Of a DNA stretch of 64,000 nt, positions 11,181-21,527 are shown piece after piece (positions within the stretch are counted from its first letter, which is position 1; every line of letters begins with the position of its first letter). The notes under the pieces were generated by a model. It made no database searches, had not been told where the DNA came from, and was given only the letters and a program-made list of their open reading frames with translations. The translations under genes were made by a program, and so were the position numbers. This DNA is from Arthrobacter sp. OVS8 (GTDB taxonomy: Bacteria; Actinomycetota; Actinomycetes; Actinomycetales; Micrococcaceae): assembly GCA_028370155.1 (NCBI GenBank), contig CP116670.1:434001-498000 (forward strand), read 5' to 3'.

Positions 11181-12228
11181 GCACCCGCGCCGGTGCCGTC
11201 GCGGCCACCTCTGACGGCACACGGCGGGCTGAGCGGCTCGCGATCGCCGAGTCGCTGCTCGTCGCGCCGCCACCGTTCGATGCCCTGCCGCCGGGCCGGG
11301 TGCAGGTACTCACGACGGCGGTCGTGCACGCCTCCCGCAGCCGGCCGGTGGTCCGGTGGACGGTCGCCGTCGAGTCCGGAACAGGTCCGCCGTCGCCGCT
11401 GGCGGTGATCGGCAAGGGCTATCGGGCGGGAGGCGGCGAGCAGGCGTGGCGGTTGCTGGCCAGCCTGCGGGATGCCGGCCTTGACGGCCCCGAGCACCAG
11501 GTCCCCGCCCCGTACGGATTCGACCCGGCCCGCCAGCTCCTCGCGCAGGAGGAGGCGCCGCCACCACGCTCCACTCACTCCTCGACGACGACCTGGGGGC
11601 CGCCGCACCCGAAGCCGGCAGGGCCGGACGCTGGCTCGCGCGCCTGCACAGCGTCCGGGGCGTGCACGTGCCGGACCTGCCGCCGGACTTCGAACGGCTC
11701 AAGCTCACCGAGTACGCGACGGCGCTCGCCGGCCTGCTCCCGCAGGCCGCCGGCCGGCTGGACCGTCTCACGGCCGCGACCCTGGCGGGGCTGGGCTGTG
11801 TCGACAACCGCAGCGCCAACCCCAGCGCCGGCGGCCCCCACGTCGTGACCCACGGGGACTTCCAGCCCAAGAACATCCATCTGGACCGGCACCGGATAGT
11901 GGTCATCGACTTCGACCGGGCCGCCTTGGCCCCCGCCGCGCGGGACCTCGGCCATTTCATCGGGCAGACCCTGACCATGGGCGCCTCACGGCACGGGAAC
12001 CTGGCTGCCGCGGCTCCCTGGGTGGAAGCCTTCCTGGCGGGCTACACCGACGGCGGCGGCGACGCCGGTGCCGTCCGGTCCGCTCCTGCGTATGTTGCCC
12101 GGACTTTCGCCGAGGTGCTTTTCTACCGGCTCCTGGTCCGCCCGGTCAGCGACTCCTCGTTTGTGCCGGACTGGCTGGACGCCTGGGAAGCGGCGGTGGA
12201 GGACACTGCGGGAGGAGGGTCCCGGTGA
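11177..12228 (+). CDS. APH-fold phosphotransferase, catalytically intact (frame split)
   Basis: About 350 residues of the aminoglycoside-phosphotransferase/choline-kinase fold. The lysine segment IGKGYRAGG (about residue 77) fits the nucleotide loop. The catalytic loop HGDFQPKNIHL near 225 and metal motif VIDFDRA near 240 are complete. The frame breaks once between 11540 and 11565, where one base is missing. It overlaps the fusion gene by ATGA and the exporter by GTGA, so the genes are translationally coupled. The substrate is unknown. An antibiotic-modifying role is unlikely given the glucan-enzyme neighbour; a sugar or lipid-linked glycan is the more natural inference. Confidence 0.82.
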
Positions 12229-14159
12229 GCGGATCCGGCACCCGGAACAAGCGTCACGGGGCGGGGGCTCATCCTCGTCCGCCTGGCGCTACCGCCATTC
12301 CGGTGATGAGCGCCCGGGTGATCATGCGGACCTTCGGACCGTTCCTGAAGCCGCAGTGGCCCGGCTGCGTGCTGGCCGGCCTGCTGGCCGTTGCCGGTAC
12401 GGGGGTGGCGCTGCTCAAGCCGTGGCCGCTGAAGTTCCTCTTCGACGAAGTGCTGCTCCCCACCGACTCGACCGGCCAGGACGTGCAGCAGATCCTCGCC
12501 CTCGTCGTCGTCGCGCTGGCCGGCATCGCCATCCTGGAGTCCCTGGTGGGGGCCGCGCGGAGCTACACCCAGACCGTGGTGGGCGAGCGGGTGGCCGCGG
12601 CCATCCGCACCAAGCTGTACGACCACCTGCAGCGGCTGCCGCTGAGCTATCACGAGCGGACGCCGACCGGTGAACTGACCACCCGCCTGACCGGGGACGT
12701 CGACAAGGTCCGCGCGCTGCTCACCGTGACGCTCGTCGACGCCGCCACCAACGTGCTCACACTGGCCGGCATGGCGGGCGTGCTGCTGGTCCTGGACTGG
12801 CAGCTCAGCGTGGCGCTTTTGCTGGTGCTGCCCCTGCTCCTGCTGACGGTCGCGAGCTTCCGGGCCCGCATCCGGGCGGTGGAGCAGGACTCCCGCGCGA
12901 TCGAGGGCGAACTGGCGGCGGTGGCGCAGGAGTCACTGGTGGCGGTCAAGCTGGTCAAGGCCACCGGGCGGGAGGACCACGAGTCCCGGCGCTTCCGGGG
13001 CCATTCCGACGCTGCGGTCGCGGCAGTGTTGCGTTCCGCCCGCACCAGCGCCGCTTTCGGCGCCGCGGTTGACGCGGTGGTGGCCGTGGCCATCGCCGGC
13101 CTCGTCTGGCTGGGGGCCCAACGCGTGCTGGCGGGTGCCCTCACCCCCGGCGACCTGGTGATCTTCACGTCGTACCTGCGTGACTTCTTTGGACCCACGC
13201 GGTCCTTGTCCAAGCTGCCGGCCCAGCTGACCCGCGCCGGCGTCCGCGCCGCCCGCATCGCCGATACCCTCCATCGCCGGCCGGCGGTGCAGGACAAACC
13301 CGGCGCTGTCCCGGCCGGCCCGCCACAGAAGACGCTGAGCCTCGACGGCGTCGGATTCTCCTATACCTCCGGGCGCCCCGTCCTGCAGGACGTCGATCTG
13401 TGCGTGCCGGTGGGCACCACCCTTGCGGTTGTCGGGCCCACAGGGGCGGGGAAGTCGACCATCGCCGCCCTGCTGTGCCGGCTGCAGGACCCCACCAGCG
13501 GCCGTGTCCTCCTGGACGACGCGGATCTGCGGGATCTGACCGGGGCGAGCCTGCACACCCAGGTGGGGCTGGTCACGCAGGATGCCCTGCTGTTCCGGGC
13601 GTCCGTGCGGGACAACATCGCCTATGCGCGTCCCGACGCTTCCGCGGACGAGGTGGAACACGCCGCCCGGGCAGCCCAGGCGCACGACTTCGTGCAGGCA
13701 CTGCCGGACGGCTACGACACGGTCTTGGCCGAGCGCGGGGCGACGCTTTCCGGAGGTCAGAGGCAGCGGCTGGCGCTGGCGCGTGCCGTCCTGCAGGGCT
13801 GCCCGGTCCTGGTGCTCGATGAGCCCACGACCGGACTGGACGCCCGCTCCGAGGACGCCGTGCTGCGCGCGCTGCGGCAGGTCACGTCCGGACGGACCAC
13901 GGTGATCATCACCCACCGGATGGCGGCCGCGATGGCCGCGGACCAGATTGTGGTTATCGACGCGGGACGGGTAGTGGAACGCGGCACACACCGCCGGCTC
14001 ATCGAGGCGGGAGGCCTCTACACCGAGATGTGCCTCCTCCAGGGGATCACCGGACCCTGGACGGTCCCCAACGGCGGGGCAGTCCGCTACGGGCGCCACG
14101 CCGCCTCGCCCTGCGACGCCGCAACAGAGCAAATCTTCACCATGAAGGAGGATGCATGA
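12225..14159 (+). CDS. ABC exporter, fused permease and ATPase
   Basis: A 644-residue half-transporter of the MsbA/Bmr type, expected to work as a homodimer. The membrane domain (about residues 40-330) has six hydrophobic segments beginning VLAGLLAVAGTGVALLKPW. The nucleotide-binding domain has Walker A GPTGAGKST near 407, signature LSGGQRQRLALARA near 508, Walker B VLVLDEPTTGLD near 527 and an ITHR switch. It is not frameshifted. The GTG at 12225 is chosen because it overlaps the previous stop and follows GGAGGAGGG; an ATG at 12306 is the alternative. The C-terminal tail after the ATPase is unusual. The cargo is unknown; the neighbours suggest a glycan or glycolipid. Confidence 0.9.
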   Translation: MSGSGTRNKRHGAGAHPRPPGATAIPVMSARVIMRTFGPFLKPQWPGCVLAGLLAVAGTGVALLKPWPLKFLFDEVLLPTDSTGQDVQQILALVVVALAGIAILESLVGAARSYTQTVVGERVAAAIRTKLYDHLQRLPLSYHERTPTGELTTRLTGDVDKVRALLTVTLVDAATNVLTLAGMAGVLLVLDWQLSVALLLVLPLLLLTVASFRARIRAVEQDSRAIEGELAAVAQESLVAVKLVKATGREDHESRRFRGHSDAAVAAVLRSARTSAAFGAAVDAVVAVAIAGLVWLGAQRVLAGALTPGDLVIFTSYLRDFFGPTRSLSKLPAQLTRAGVRAARIADTLHRRPAVQDKPGAVPAGPPQKTLSLDGVGFSYTSGRPVLQDVDLCVPVGTTLAVVGPTGAGKSTIAALLCRLQDPTSGRVLLDDADLRDLTGASLHTQVGLVTQDALLFRASVRDNIAYARPDASADEVEHAARAAQAHDFVQALPDGYDTVLAERGATLSGGQRQRLALARAVLQGCPVLVLDEPTTGLDARSEDAVLRALRQVTSGRTTVIITHRMAAAMAADQIVVIDAGRVVERGTHRRLIEAGGLYTEMCLLQGITGPWTVPNGGAVRYGRHAASPCDAATEQIFTMKEDA

Positions 14160-15188
14160 ACCGCACCCAGATCCGCACGCAGCACCGTCAAGTAATGGAG
14201 GAACAGGTCGATCGTGCGGAACGGGTCCGCACCCCGGAGTTCCTGGAGCGGTACGTCCGGCCCCACCTGGGCGCGGACGTGCCGGCCGGCGGGACGTGGA
14301 CAACGACGGTGATCCAGCTCGACGGCACCGGGGCAGCAACGGTCCAGGTGGAGCTCGGCGGCGGCGCCCCGTTTTCGCCAAATTGTTTCCCTTCGAGGAC
14401 GGTCCCGCGGTCCACACGAAGTTGCAGGCCCTGCGTCTCGCCGGGCTGGGGGCGGGCTCCCCGTTCCAGGCCGTCGAACCGCTGGCGTGGCACGCGGAGG
14501 AGAAAGTCCTCCTGTGCCGCGGCGCGCCGGGCAAGCCGCTGTCCGACCTGATCGCCGCGGACGGAGCGGACGGCGCTGAGCTTGCCGCGGGCTGCGCCCG
14601 GGCGGGGGCGTGGCTGGCCCATCTGCATGGCGCGGACCTCCGGGTCGGGCCGCCGCAGTCACTCCTGGTGACGGGGAGCTGACAAGCCTGGCCAAGCGCC
14701 TGGCCAAGGTGGCGGCCGAAAAGCCGGCCTTCCTCGACACGGGCCTGGCTATGCTCGACCGTCTGGACGGCCTCACCCACAGCACCGCGGACGGCATCCT
14801 GGCCCAGAGCCACGGGCAGTACCGGCCGATCCACGTCTTCCTGGCCGAGGACACCGTAACCGTCATCGACCTGGACCGCAGCGCTCCCGCGGACCCTTCA
14901 CGGGATGTCGCCGAGTTCCTGCACCGGTTGCGCGTCGGCGTCTACGAAACCACCGGTGACGTCGGGCGGGCGGACCGGCCGAGCGCCGAGTTCCTCGACG
15001 CCTACCGGGCCGCCAGCCGCGGCGACCGGCTGCAAAACTTGCGCTTCCACTGGGCGCGATACATCCTCCACAGCCTCAACCGCGGCGTCAAGACGGGCGA
15101 AGCAGACTGGCGCGACGGCGGGAACGCCGACTTCAGGCTCTACCGGGACGAGTTCTACAGGGTGGCGGACGGACGGGCCGGGGCATGA
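14156..15188 (+). CDS. APH-fold phosphotransferase-like protein with altered catalytic loop (frames split)
   Basis: About 344 residues. The fold is that of APH-type kinases, with LAHLHG helices, then HGQYRPIHVFL near residue 219 and VIDLDRSA near 236. The catalytic Asp of the usual HGD motif is Gln here and the usual Asn is His, so activity is doubtful although the metal-binding DLD is kept. Breaks are at the C run 14367-14370 and G run 14673-14676. The ATG at 14156 overlaps the exporter stop and follows AAGGAGG; a nearby ATG at 14152 is in another frame. It may be a regulatory pseudokinase, or a subfamily with different chemistry. Confidence 0.75.
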
Positions 15189-16176
15189 CCCTACCGGCGG
15201 GCACACTGTTGGACCGTGCCGGGCAGGACATGCCGCTGGCCGAGCTCGCCGGTCTGTGGCCTCTGGGTGGCTGGACTTCGGTGAACCTGGTCCCAGGAGG
15301 CAAGAACGAGCACCTGCGGGTGGCCGCCGCGGACGGCATCCATTACCTGCGCCGCTCCTACCGGGCCAAGCCGATAGACGAGCTCGTCGGGCAACTGGGC
15401 CTGATGCGGCTCCTCCGGGACAGGGGTTCCCGGCGCCGGAAGTGGTTCCGAGCAGCGCCGGCGCCGATCATGCAGGGCTTTCCGGCCGGTGGTGGATCGC
15501 CACCCGGGGCATCGAGGAGACCCGTTCGACGGAGGCTCGCTGGCGCACGTGCAGGCGCTGGGCCGAACGCTCGCCCGCTACCACCGGACCGTCGCCGACC
15601 TGCCTGCCGAGGTCGCGGAGCCGGCCGTGCTCACGGAGCTTCGCATCCGGGCCGCGGAGCCGGGGTGGACCCGGCCCTGCTAAGCCGGACCGAGCGCATT
15701 GTGGAGGGATTGTCCGGTCTGCTGCCGGAACTGCCGCGGGTGGTGGTGCACGGCGGCGCCCGCCGCGGCAGCCTGGTTTTCGACGGCGACCAGGTGGTGG
15801 GGTCCTCGACTTCGACAGCGCCCACCAGGACGTGCGGGTGCTGGATCTCGCCGTCGCCGTTCACGACGTCGGCAAGGTCTACACCCGCGACGGGGACGAC
15901 GGCAACAAGGTGGCGCTTGACCTCGGCCGGGTCACCGAACTGCTGGCCGCCTACAGCTGGGACGTACGCCCCACGTCGGCGGAGCTGGAGGCGCTGCCGC
16001 TGCTGCTGGAGGCCAAACGGCTGAAGCGCGGCCTGGGCCGGCGCGGACGCGTCCGGGACGGGGAAACCCTGTCCGCGAACGACTATGAGAAGATCCGTCT
16101 GGAGGACCAGCGGCTCGCCTGGCTGGACGGGCACCGGGACGCCCTGGCGGCAGCCTGCCGCGGGGCGCTGCGTTAA
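15185..16176 (+). CDS. APH-fold phosphotransferase-like protein, degenerate catalytic loop (four frame breaks)
   Basis: About 331 residues of the APH/homoserine-kinase-II fold. The N-terminal nucleotide loop region reads LVPGGKNEHLRV. The catalytic loop reads HGGARRGSLVF near residue 188, with Gly for the catalytic Asp and Ser for the metal-binding Asn, followed by VLDFDSAH with the second metal site kept. Breaks: 15423-15426, 15515-15519, 15662-15665 and 15799-15802. The ATG overlaps the previous stop (ATGA). It is the last gene of the operon and ends in a strong hairpin. The low consistency of the N-terminal half lowers confidence in its exact sequence. Confidence 0.7.
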
Positions 16177-16202
16177 CGGGTATCTCGCAGCGCAGCGCCC
16201 CG
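16161..16202. terminator. Hairpin terminator between the kinase operon and metQ
   Basis: The arms CGGGGCGCTGCG (16161-16172) and CGCAGCGCCCCG (16191-16202) are perfect 12-bp complements with an 18-base loop. The left arm overlaps the last codons of the third kinase gene. Converging operons on both sides suggest it serves both strands. No T tract follows. Confidence 0.6.
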
Positions 16203-16212
16203 CAGGTACCGG

Positions 16213-17015
16213 TCAGCTGGCCGGAATCACCAGGCCCTTGAACTTGGTCTGCACGAAATCCTTCATGTCCTGCGAGGTCAGGATCTTGTAAAGCTTCTGC
16301 ACCCGCGGATCGTCCTTCATCTCGGCCTTCACGGCCAGGACGTTGTAGTACGCGCTGTCCTTGCCCTCGACCAGCAGCTGCTTGTCCGCGCTCAGCCCGG
16401 CGGGAAGGGCGAAAGCCAACGTCACGATGGCGGCGTCCTTGTCGTTGAGGGCCTGCGGCAGGCTGGCGTTCTCGATCTCCGTGAACTCGAGGTTCTTCGG
16501 GTTCGCGGTGACGTCCTTGAGCGTGATCGGGTTCTCTTTGACTTCGATCAGGCCCTTGGACGCCAGCAGCTTCAGGGCGCGGGACTCGTTGGTGGGGTCG
16601 TTCGGGATGGCCACCGATGCGCCGTCGGGAAGTTCCTCCAGGCTGGCCACATCGTTGGAGTAGAGGGCCATCGGCGGCAGGTAGACCTTGCCCACGCTGA
16701 CCAGGTCCTTGCCGGAGGCCTTGTTGTAGGTCTCCATGAACGTGGTGTTCTGGAAGAGGTTGGCGTCAATGTCGCCGTCGCTCACGGCCGGGTTGGGCGT
16801 GTTGTAGTCGCTGAATTCCTTGTAATCGACGGTGAGGCCCTCCTTGGCGGCGAGCTCCCGCTGGACGTGCTTGAGCATGTCCCCGGCCGGCACCGCCAGG
16901 GCGCCCACCTTGATGGTCTCGGCCGGGGTGCTTGAGGGCTCGCGCCGCAGGCGGAGAGGGCGAGGATGGCGGCCACGCCGGTGGCGGCGGCCTTCAGGAC
17001 GTGTGAACGGAACAT
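16213..17015 (-). CDS. metQ: Methionine ABC transporter substrate-binding lipoprotein (frame split)
   Basis: About 267 residues of the NlpA/MetQ family. The signal peptide ends in the lipobox LSAC, with Cys23 as the lipidation site, and the mature part reads TIKVGALAVPAGDML. Family landmarks include DYKEFSDYNTPNPAVSDGDI and the C-terminal DPRVQKLYKILTSQDMKDF. One break, at the G run 16935-16937, separates the signal peptide from the mature protein. Encoded last in metN-metI-metQ, it captures methionine at the outer membrane face and delivers it to MetI. Confidence 0.92.
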
Positions 17016-17066
17016 GGGAACTCTTTCGCGGGAGGGAATGTGTAGGAGGAAAATTTGCCGGGCGGG

Positions 17067-17768
17067 CTACCGGTGGGACAGGCGCCGCGCCGCGAAGTTG
17101 CCGAGGGACTGGAACACCTGCACCAGCAGGACCAGGAGGATAACGACGCCGAACATGTACTCAGGGCTGTAGCGCTGGTAGCCGTAGCGGAAGGCCACGT
17201 CGCCAAGGCCGCCGCCGCCCACGGCGCCCACCATGGCGGAGTAGCCGATGAGCCCGACAATCGTCGTGGACAGGCCAAGGGCAAGCGCCGGAACGGCCTC
17301 GGCCACCATGACCTTGGTCAGGATGGTCCACCGGGTGGCGCCCAGAGACTGCGCGGCTTCGACGAGTCCCACCGGCACTTCGCGGATGCCGATCTCCACC
17401 AGCCGGGCGAAGAAGGGAATGCCGGCGATGGTGAGCGGGACGATGGCCGCGGTGGGCCCGATAAACGACCCCGTCAGCAGGCGGGTGAACGGAATGAGCA
17501 GGATCATCAGGATGATGAACGGGACGGACCGGCCGATGTTCACCACCACGTCCAGCATCCGGTTGACGAAGAAGCCCAGCGCCCGGCTGCCGAAGAGCTT
17601 GGACAGCAGGCCGCCGGACTCGGTGGCCACCAGCAGGACGCCGGTGGCCAGGCCGAAAATGACGGTGAACAGCAGGCTCAGGCCCACCGTGTAGAACGTC
17701 TCACCCGTCCCCTTGAGGATCGTGTCGAGGAGGTCCGACCAGAAATACGGGTCATTGCGGTCGATCAC
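17067..17768 (-). CDS. metI: Methionine ABC transporter permease
   Basis: A 233-residue permease with five to six membrane segments. The conserved EAA loop reads EAAQSLGATRWTILTKVMVAEAVPAL, in parts, and docks on MetN. The GTG at 17768 overlaps the metN stop (GTGA); a longer open frame upstream to 18125 lies inside metN and is not real. It is expected to form a homodimer in the membrane. Confidence 0.93.
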   Translation of the reverse strand: MIDRNDPYFWSDLLDTILKGTGETFYTVGLSLLFTVIFGLATGVLLVATESGGLLSKLFGSRALGFFVNRMLDVVVNIGRSVPFIILMILLIPFTRLLTGSFIGPTAAIVPLTIAGIPFFARLVEIGIREVPVGLVEAAQSLGATRWTILTKVMVAEAVPALALGLSTTIVGLIGYSAMVGAVGGGGLGDVAFRYGYQRYSPEYMFGVVILLVLLVQVFQSLGNFAARRLSHR

Positions 17769-18745
17769 TTGATTACCTCCACGAAGAGTCCCTGGGAACG
17801 CAGATCCTCGACGGCGCCGGCGACGGTCCGCTCGTCGCCGGGCAGCTCCAGCCGGGTGCGTCCTGTCTGGCGTCCGTGGATGGTTTCCACCGCGGCGCCC
17901 AGGATGCCGACGTCGATACCGTGCTTGCGCGCCAGCTGGGCGATGACGGGCCGGTCCGTCGTGACGCCGTTGAACGTGATTTCGACGACTGCACTCGAGG
18001 TCTCCGGGATCTCGCCCAGGGGGAACAGGGCCTGGCCCAACAGCGACTTCTCCGTGGTCAGCAGCTGATCGACGGGCCCCTGCTCCAGGATCCGTCCGCC
18101 GCTCATGACGGCGGCGGAGTCGCAAATCCGCTTGACCACGTCCATCTCGTGCGTGATGAGCAGTACCGTCAGGCCCAGGTCCTTGCTGAGCTGGCGGATG
18201 AGGTCGAGGATCTGCCGGGTCGTTTCGGGGTCCAGGGCCGACGTCGCCTCGTCACTGAGCAGAACGGACGGGCTGGACGCCAGGGCACGGGCGATGCCGA
18301 CGCGCTGTTTCTGTCCGCCGGACAATTGCGCGGGATAGGCGTGGGCCTTCCCGTGGAGGCCCACGAGCTTGAGGATTTCCAGTGCCCGGGCCCGTCTGGC
18401 GGAGCGGCCCGCGCCGGTGATCTCCAGGGAGAGCTCCACGTTTGCCTGCACGGTCCTGCTGCTGAGCAGGTTGAAGTGCTGGAAGATCATGCCGATGTTG
18501 TGACGTGCCGCGCGGAGGTCCGCACCGGAGAGGGTGGTCATCTTCCGGCCGTCGACAAGGACGCTGCCCGAATCCGGACGCTCCAGGGAATTGATCGTGC
18601 GGATCAGTGTGCTTTTGCCGGCGCCGCTTTGGCCAACGACGCCGAAAATCTCGCCGCGATTGACGGACAGCGAGACGTCATCAAGCGCCCGGACCGCCGC
18701 CGCCCCGGAGCCATAGGTCTTCGAGACCCGGCTTACGGAAATCAT
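17765..18745 (-). CDS. metN: Methionine ABC transporter ATP-binding protein
   Basis: A 326-residue ATPase with Walker A GQSGAGKST, signature LSGGQKQRVGIARA, Walker B VLLSDEATSALD and a C-terminal NIL/ACT-like domain from about residue 250 (VVEITFNGVTTDRPVIAQLA), which in MetN binds methionine and inhibits transport. The ATG at 18745 follows AGGGAG. First gene of metNIQ. The Walker B Glu is present. Confidence 0.95.
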   Translation of the reverse strand: MISVSRVSKTYGSGAAAVRALDDVSLSVNRGEIFGVVGQSGAGKSTLIRTINSLERPDSGSVLVDGRKMTTLSGADLRAARHNIGMIFQHFNLLSSRTVQANVELSLEITGAGRSARRARALEILKLVGLHGKAHAYPAQLSGGQKQRVGIARALASSPSVLLSDEATSALDPETTRQILDLIRQLSKDLGLTVLLITHEMDVVKRICDSAAVMSGGRILEQGPVDQLLTTEKSLLGQALFPLGEIPETSSAVVEITFNGVTTDRPVIAQLARKHGIDVGILGAAVETIHGRQTGRTRLELPGDERTVAGAVEDLRSQGLFVEVIK

Positions 18746-19134
18746 GGTGCTCCCTGTGGTGGCTGGAATCATCGCGGAAGCGCTCCCGCAAAATCGTGTA
18801 CGGGCATCACCCGCACACAAGCCACAAATTCTGCCAAGAAGAAGTTTGCGCCGCCTAATCCGAATTTCCTGCCGCGAAACATTTCTCCACATGCCCAAAG
18901 TTCTGTAAGGCGGGAGATTGGCGAGGGAAAGGCCTCCGGTCCCTGGCCTGCCGGGACAACCTGCCGCCACGCCCGCATCCGTGGAACAATGAGAGCCTGG
19001 TCACGCCCGCACGCGGCCAGCGCCGGCCCGGCGTGTCGCGGCGGTTCCCGTAGATGCCCGTATTGAGTCTCGCGTCGCCGCGTAGTAGCGTGACAAAATC
19101 TGTCAACACGAATCACGCGAATTCGGGAGCGACC
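18746..19134. promoter_or_regulatory. Divergent promoter region between metN and ggt
   Basis: These 389 bases hold the promoters of metNIQ (-) and ggt (+). A possible ggt promoter is TTGAGT (19063-19068), 17 bases, TAGCGT (19086-19091), ending about 44 bases before the start codon. I looked for a SAM riboswitch or other metabolite aptamer upstream of metN and saw no recognisable conserved core. No further gene is evident. Confidence 0.35.
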
Positions 19135-20956
19135 ATGGCACATGTGACACGTCGACTCATTGCCGTCACTGCGGCACTGACAATCAGCTTGACGGGCGGC
19201 GCCGTCGCCAGCCCCGCGTTCGCCGATCCGAGGGAAACCGTCAAGGACGCGACGGCCACCGGGTACGGCGGTGCCGTGAGCACCGTGGACCCGGAGGCTT
19301 CCGCCGCGGCGATCGAAGTCCTCCGCAAAGGCGGCAACGCGGCGGACGCGGCTGTCGCCGCCGCGGCCACCCTCGGTGTGACCGAACCCTACAGCGCCGG
19401 GATCGGCGGTGGCGGCTACTTCGTGTTCTACGATGCGGATACGGGGAGGTGGGCACCATCGACGGCCGCGAGACGGCACCGGCCGCCATCCCCAAGGACG
19501 CGTTTATCGACAAAACGACCGGGCAGCCCTACCGCTTCACTCCCGAACTGGTCACGAGTGGTGTCGCCGTCGGGGTCCCGGGAACACCGGCCACGTGGGA
19601 GCGGGCCCTCGACCGGTGGGGCTCGATGCGCCTTCGCGATGCCCTCAAGCCGGCGATCAAGGTGGCCACCCGCGGCTTTGTGGTCGACAAGACCTTCCGC
19701 CAGCAGACCCTCGACAACAAGCTCCGCTTCGGGGCGTTCACCTCCACAAGCAGCCTCTTCCTGCCCGGTGGCGATGCCCCCGCCGTCGGCAGTGTCTTCA
19801 AGAACCATGACCTCGCCGAGACCTACCGGCTCCTCGCGAGGAAGGGCACGGACGGTTTCTACTACGGCCCGCTCGCGGCCGAGATCGCGGCCACGGTCCA
19901 GGCTCCGCCCAAGACTGCCCGGACAAAGCTGCCCGTCCCGGCCGGTCACCTGACCACCGCGGATCTCGCCGCCTACCGCGCCCTGGACCAGGAGCCCACA
20001 AAGTGGACTACCGCGGCCTGGAGGTCTACGGCATGGCGCCCTCCAGCAGCGGCGGCACTACCACCGGCGAGGCATTGAACATCCTGGACACGTTCGACCT
20101 TTCCGGGATGTCCAGGACCGGCGCCCTGCACCACTACCTCGAAGCGAGCGCGCTGGCCTTCGCCGACCGCGGCAAATACGTCGGCGACCCGGCATTCGGA
20201 GACGTCCCGGCCGCCGCGCTCACGGACCCGCTGTTCGGCAAGGAACGCGCCTGCCTGATCGACCCGCTGGATGCAGCCACGAAGCCCGTGGCGCCGGGGA
20301 CGCGTCCGCGTACGACGGCGTGTGCCCGGCCTCCGTCGCGGCGCCGGCCGACGAGAAGGACACCGAGAACATCTCGACGACCAACCTGACGGTCGCGGAC
20401 CGGTGGGGAACGTGGTCAACTACACGCTCACGATCGAGCAGACCGGCGGGTCCGGCATTGTGGTCCCCGGCCGCGGCTTCCTGCTCAACAATGAGCTGAC
20501 GGATTTCTCCACCGTGTACAACGAGGCCGACCCGAACCGGATCGAGCCGGGGAAGCGCCCCGCTCGTCCATGGCGCCGACCATCATCCTCAAGGACGGCG
20601 AGCCGTTCCTCGCCCTCGGCTCGCCCGGCGGATCGACCATCATCACCACCGTCCTGCAGACGATCCTGAACCGGGTGGACCTGGGTATGGGCATCGCGGA
20701 TGCGATAGCTGCACCGCGGGCCTCGCAACGGAACACGGCCAATGTCACCGCCGAGCCGGCGTTCATCGACGACTACGGAAAGCAGCTCACAGACTATGGC
20801 CATACGCTCACGCCGTCGGGCGACGCGTTCACCTCGGCCGCGGAGATCGGCGCAGCGACCGCCATTGAATTCCTGCCCGACGGGCGCATGGTCGCAGCGG
20901 CGGAGCCCAAACGGCGCGGGGGCGGCTCGGCGATGGTGCTGAGGCCGTCACCGTAG
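19135..20956 (+). CDS. ggt: Gamma-glutamyltransferase, secreted (five frame breaks)
   Basis: About 608 residues. It transfers or hydrolyses the gamma-glutamyl group of glutathione-like peptides outside the cell. The signal peptide is followed by ASPAFADP as the cleavage region. The conserved start of the large subunit reads AAIEVLRKGGNAADAAVA; the autoprocessing/nucleophile Thr lies in STTNLTVAD near residue 413, followed by SGIVVPGRGFLLNNELTDFS and GSPGGSTI, typical small-subunit motifs. Breaks: 19443-19446, 20000-20002, 20296-20299, 20402-20404 and 20558-20561. Since this organism should use mycothiol, the natural substrate may be gamma-glutamyl peptides or polyglutamate. Confidence 0.9.
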
Positions 20957-20977
20957 CCCTGGCACCTGCCCTTCGGC

Positions 20978-21525
20978 TTAGGAAGCTTTGCCGGTGCCGG
21001 TGCCGGGTCCGGCGTCGATCGCGGCGGCAACCAACCGATCGAAACTGTCGGTCCCGCTCTCCGGGGGACCACAGTGATGACCGCAAGCCACTTTTCGGGG
21101 ACGACTTTCTCCGGCGTCTCGATCCGTTCCACGTGCAGGTTGAGGCCGGGCACCCCGTTGACGAGGAGCGGTCGCTGCTCGCCGCTCTTGACCATGCGCT
21201 CAAATTCCTTGACGGACAGCCGGTCACCCGGGGTGTTGGTCACCTCGGCGACCGTGTCATTCACCCTTTTGGTCAGCCCGCGCATAAAGTCCCTCCGGCG
21301 CTGAACCGCGGGAACCGTGAAGAGCATCGCGAAGAAAGCCGTGAACAGCACAAGGGCGCCGAAACTTCGGAGGCCGGGCAGGATCGTCATCAGGATCAGG
21401 CACAGGATCAAGCCGAAGACGCTGAACTTGATGAACTTGCTCGCCGGACTCTCACCCGGTTTCTTGGACCACCGCACCACAGCGACCGCGTCTTTTCGGG
21501 GCTGATCGACCAGTGAATTTCCCAT
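20978..21525 (-). CDS. Hypothetical two-helix membrane protein (frame split)
   Basis: About 182 residues. A polar N-terminus leads to two close hydrophobic segments (SVFGLILCLILMTILPGL, then FGALVLFTAFFAMLFTV), then a basic segment and a soluble C-terminal domain. One base is missing at the G run 21063-21067; with it, the frame ends at the TAA at 20980-20978 and no longer overlaps ggt. It follows the coiled-coil gene by two bases, so they form an operon. No recognised family. Confidence 0.65.
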
Positions 21526-21527
21526 GA

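Noticed and set aside
11177..12228. Antibiotic resistance by the APH-fold kinase
   Set aside because: The fold alone does not show it, and the operon context points to glycan or metabolite phosphorylation.
12933..14834. A 633-codon open frame on the minus strand opposite the ABC exporter and second kinase
   Set aside because: It is the GC-rich shadow of well-supported genes: low-complexity Arg/Gly/Pro composition, no motif and no ribosome site.
18746..19134. SAM riboswitch upstream of metNIQ
   Set aside because: I looked for a SAM-I/II/IV core and saw no matching conserved segments.
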